Positions 4,371-5,069 of a stretch of DNA of 5,069 nucleotides are shown one piece after another. Origin of the DNA: an uncultured Ancrocorticia sp. (lineage in GTDB: Bacteria > Actinomycetota > Actinomycetes > Actinomycetales > Actinomycetaceae); contig CAJPTB010000168.1 in the NCBI GenBank assembly GCA_905373325.1, positions 1 through 5,069 of the forward strand. Direction: 5' to 3'. The position numbers and the translations under genes are program-made. The notes beneath the pieces are model-generated. The model did not search any database, had not been told where the DNA came from, and saw nothing but the letters and a program-made list of their open reading frames with translations. The first letter of the stretch is position 1. The number at the start of each line of letters is the position of its first letter.

Positions 4371-5069
4371 GTGAAATCCCACCCGTTGTCGAACGCCGCG
4401 GTCTTCGCAGAAACAGAAACGATGCCGACGGAGCACGCCGTCAGCTCGCCCGTCGCCGCAGGCGCACACGTCGTAGGGTCCGGCACAGATTTTGCGCTCA
4501 TGGCGCCGCACGCCAGCTCGGTGACGCTGTGCCTTTTCGACGGCGACGACGCCAGCGGCGAGCGAAGATTCGCACTCCACTCGCTAGGGCAGGGCTTTTG
4601 GGCGGGCCACGTTCCCGGCGTCGGCGTCGGGCAGCGCTACGGATACCGCGTCGCCGGGCGCTGGGCGCCCGAATTGGGACTTCTCCACAATCCTGCCAAG
4701 CTTCTTCTGGACCCTTACGCCAAAGCCGTCACGCGCGCGCCCGTCCTCGACGGCGCCCTCTTCTCTCCGGGGTTCAGCCTGGACCGCTCCCGAATCCTGG
4801 ACCCCGACCCCCTTGACTCGGCCCCTTTCATGAGCCTCGGCGTTGTGACGGAGCCGGAAGAGTCCGTCACCCACCACCCCCGCATTCCCTGGCGCAACAC
4901 CGTCATCTACGAATGCCACGTCAAAGGCATGACGGCGCTGTGCAAGGACATCCCGGAGGAGCTCCGGGGGACCTACGCCGGCTTGGCCCACCCCGTCGTC
5001 GTCGACTACCTTAAGCGACTGGGTATCACGGCTGTCGAGCTTCTGCCGATCCAAGCCAAGATGGACGAG
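4371..5069 (+). CDS. glgX: Glycogen debranching enzyme GlgX, N-terminal part (runs off window)
   Basis: Isoamylase-type (GH13) enzyme that hydrolyses alpha-1,6 branches of phosphorylase-trimmed glycogen in the cytoplasm. About 233 of a usual 700 or so residues are present. Counting from ATG 4422: CBM48/isoamylase N-terminal domain with GTDFALMAPHASSVTLCLFD (21-40), YGYRVAGRWAP (73-83) and HNPAKLLLDPYAKAV (89-103); then the start of the catalytic barrel with WRNTVIYECHVKGMT (157-171), RGTYAGLAHP (182-191) and LGITAVELLPI (200-210). The catalytic Asp/Glu motifs lie beyond the window. Two starts are possible. GTG 4371 has a -10-like CATACT just upstream and would be leaderless; ATG 4422 gives a 17-residue shorter protein but has only a poor ribosome binding site (CAGAAACAGAAACG). 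I give the longer form; the extra residues use mostly GC-ending codons. Divergent from nudC. Confidence 0.9.
   Translation, partial: MKSHPLSNAAVFAETETMPTEHAVSSPVAAGAHVVGSGTDFALMAPHASSVTLCLFDGDDASGERRFALHSLGQGFWAGHVPGVGVGQRYGYRVAGRWAPELGLLHNPAKLLLDPYAKAVTRAPVLDGALFSPGFSLDRSRILDPDPLDSAPFMSLGVVTEPEESVTHHPRIPWRNTVIYECHVKGMTALCKDIPEELRGTYAGLAHPVVVDYLKRLGITAVELLPIQAKMDE

Noticed and set aside
4149..4580. Minus-strand 143-codon ORF over the glgX start
   Set aside because: It is antisense to the convincing GlgX N-terminus; Ala/Arg/Gly-rich shadow.
4584..5054. Minus-strand 156-codon ORF inside glgX
   Set aside because: It is antisense to conserved GlgX motifs and is a typical reverse-frame shadow in GC-rich DNA.

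Overview
The window looks like chromosomal DNA from a high-GC Gram-positive bacterium (Actinobacteria). The evidence is GC-rich third codon positions in the main genes, an actinobacterial-style NudC, a GlgX-type debranching enzyme and possible leaderless initiation. I cannot name the genus. The three housekeeping-type genes run at about 68% GC in sampled lines. The stretch from about 1020 to 2560 falls to roughly 40-60%.

Layout from left to right: (a) 3-743, plus strand, the C-terminal 246 residues of an atypical short-chain dehydrogenase/NAD(P)-binding epimerase-like protein whose start lies outside the window. (b) 744-1453, about 700 bases with no convincing intact gene. It holds a short relic resembling the N-terminus of a VOC/glyoxalase-fold protein, several small inverted and direct repeats, and a candidate promoter. 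(c) 1454-2635, a probable three-gene plus-strand operon: a 47-residue hydrophilic protein with a strong ribosome binding site, then two tandemly duplicated genes for small two-pass membrane proteins of 146 and 165 residues. These two are about 77% identical. Their membrane segments and juxtamembrane helix are nearly invariant, while most differences fall in the predicted outside loop and the C-tail. (d) 2673-3956, minus strand and convergent with (c), a NADH pyrophosphatase (nudC) of 427 residues. It is enlarged by a charged N-terminal extension and by an in-frame degenerate pentapeptide repeat between the N-terminal domain and the zinc ribbon. (e) 3957-4370, a divergent intergenic region with candidate promoters for both flanking genes and a 12-bp tandem repeat. 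(f) 4371 to the window end, plus strand, the N-terminal part of a glycogen debranching enzyme (glgX).

The flanking genes are metabolic (redox-type SDR, NAD(H)/NAD-RNA hydrolysis, glycogen breakdown) and share no obvious pathway. The low-GC cassette of one small ORF and two duplicated membrane proteins is the accessory part and the best candidate for something undescribed. No function can be assigned to it from sequence alone. I saw no transposase, CRISPR array, tRNA or rRNA.
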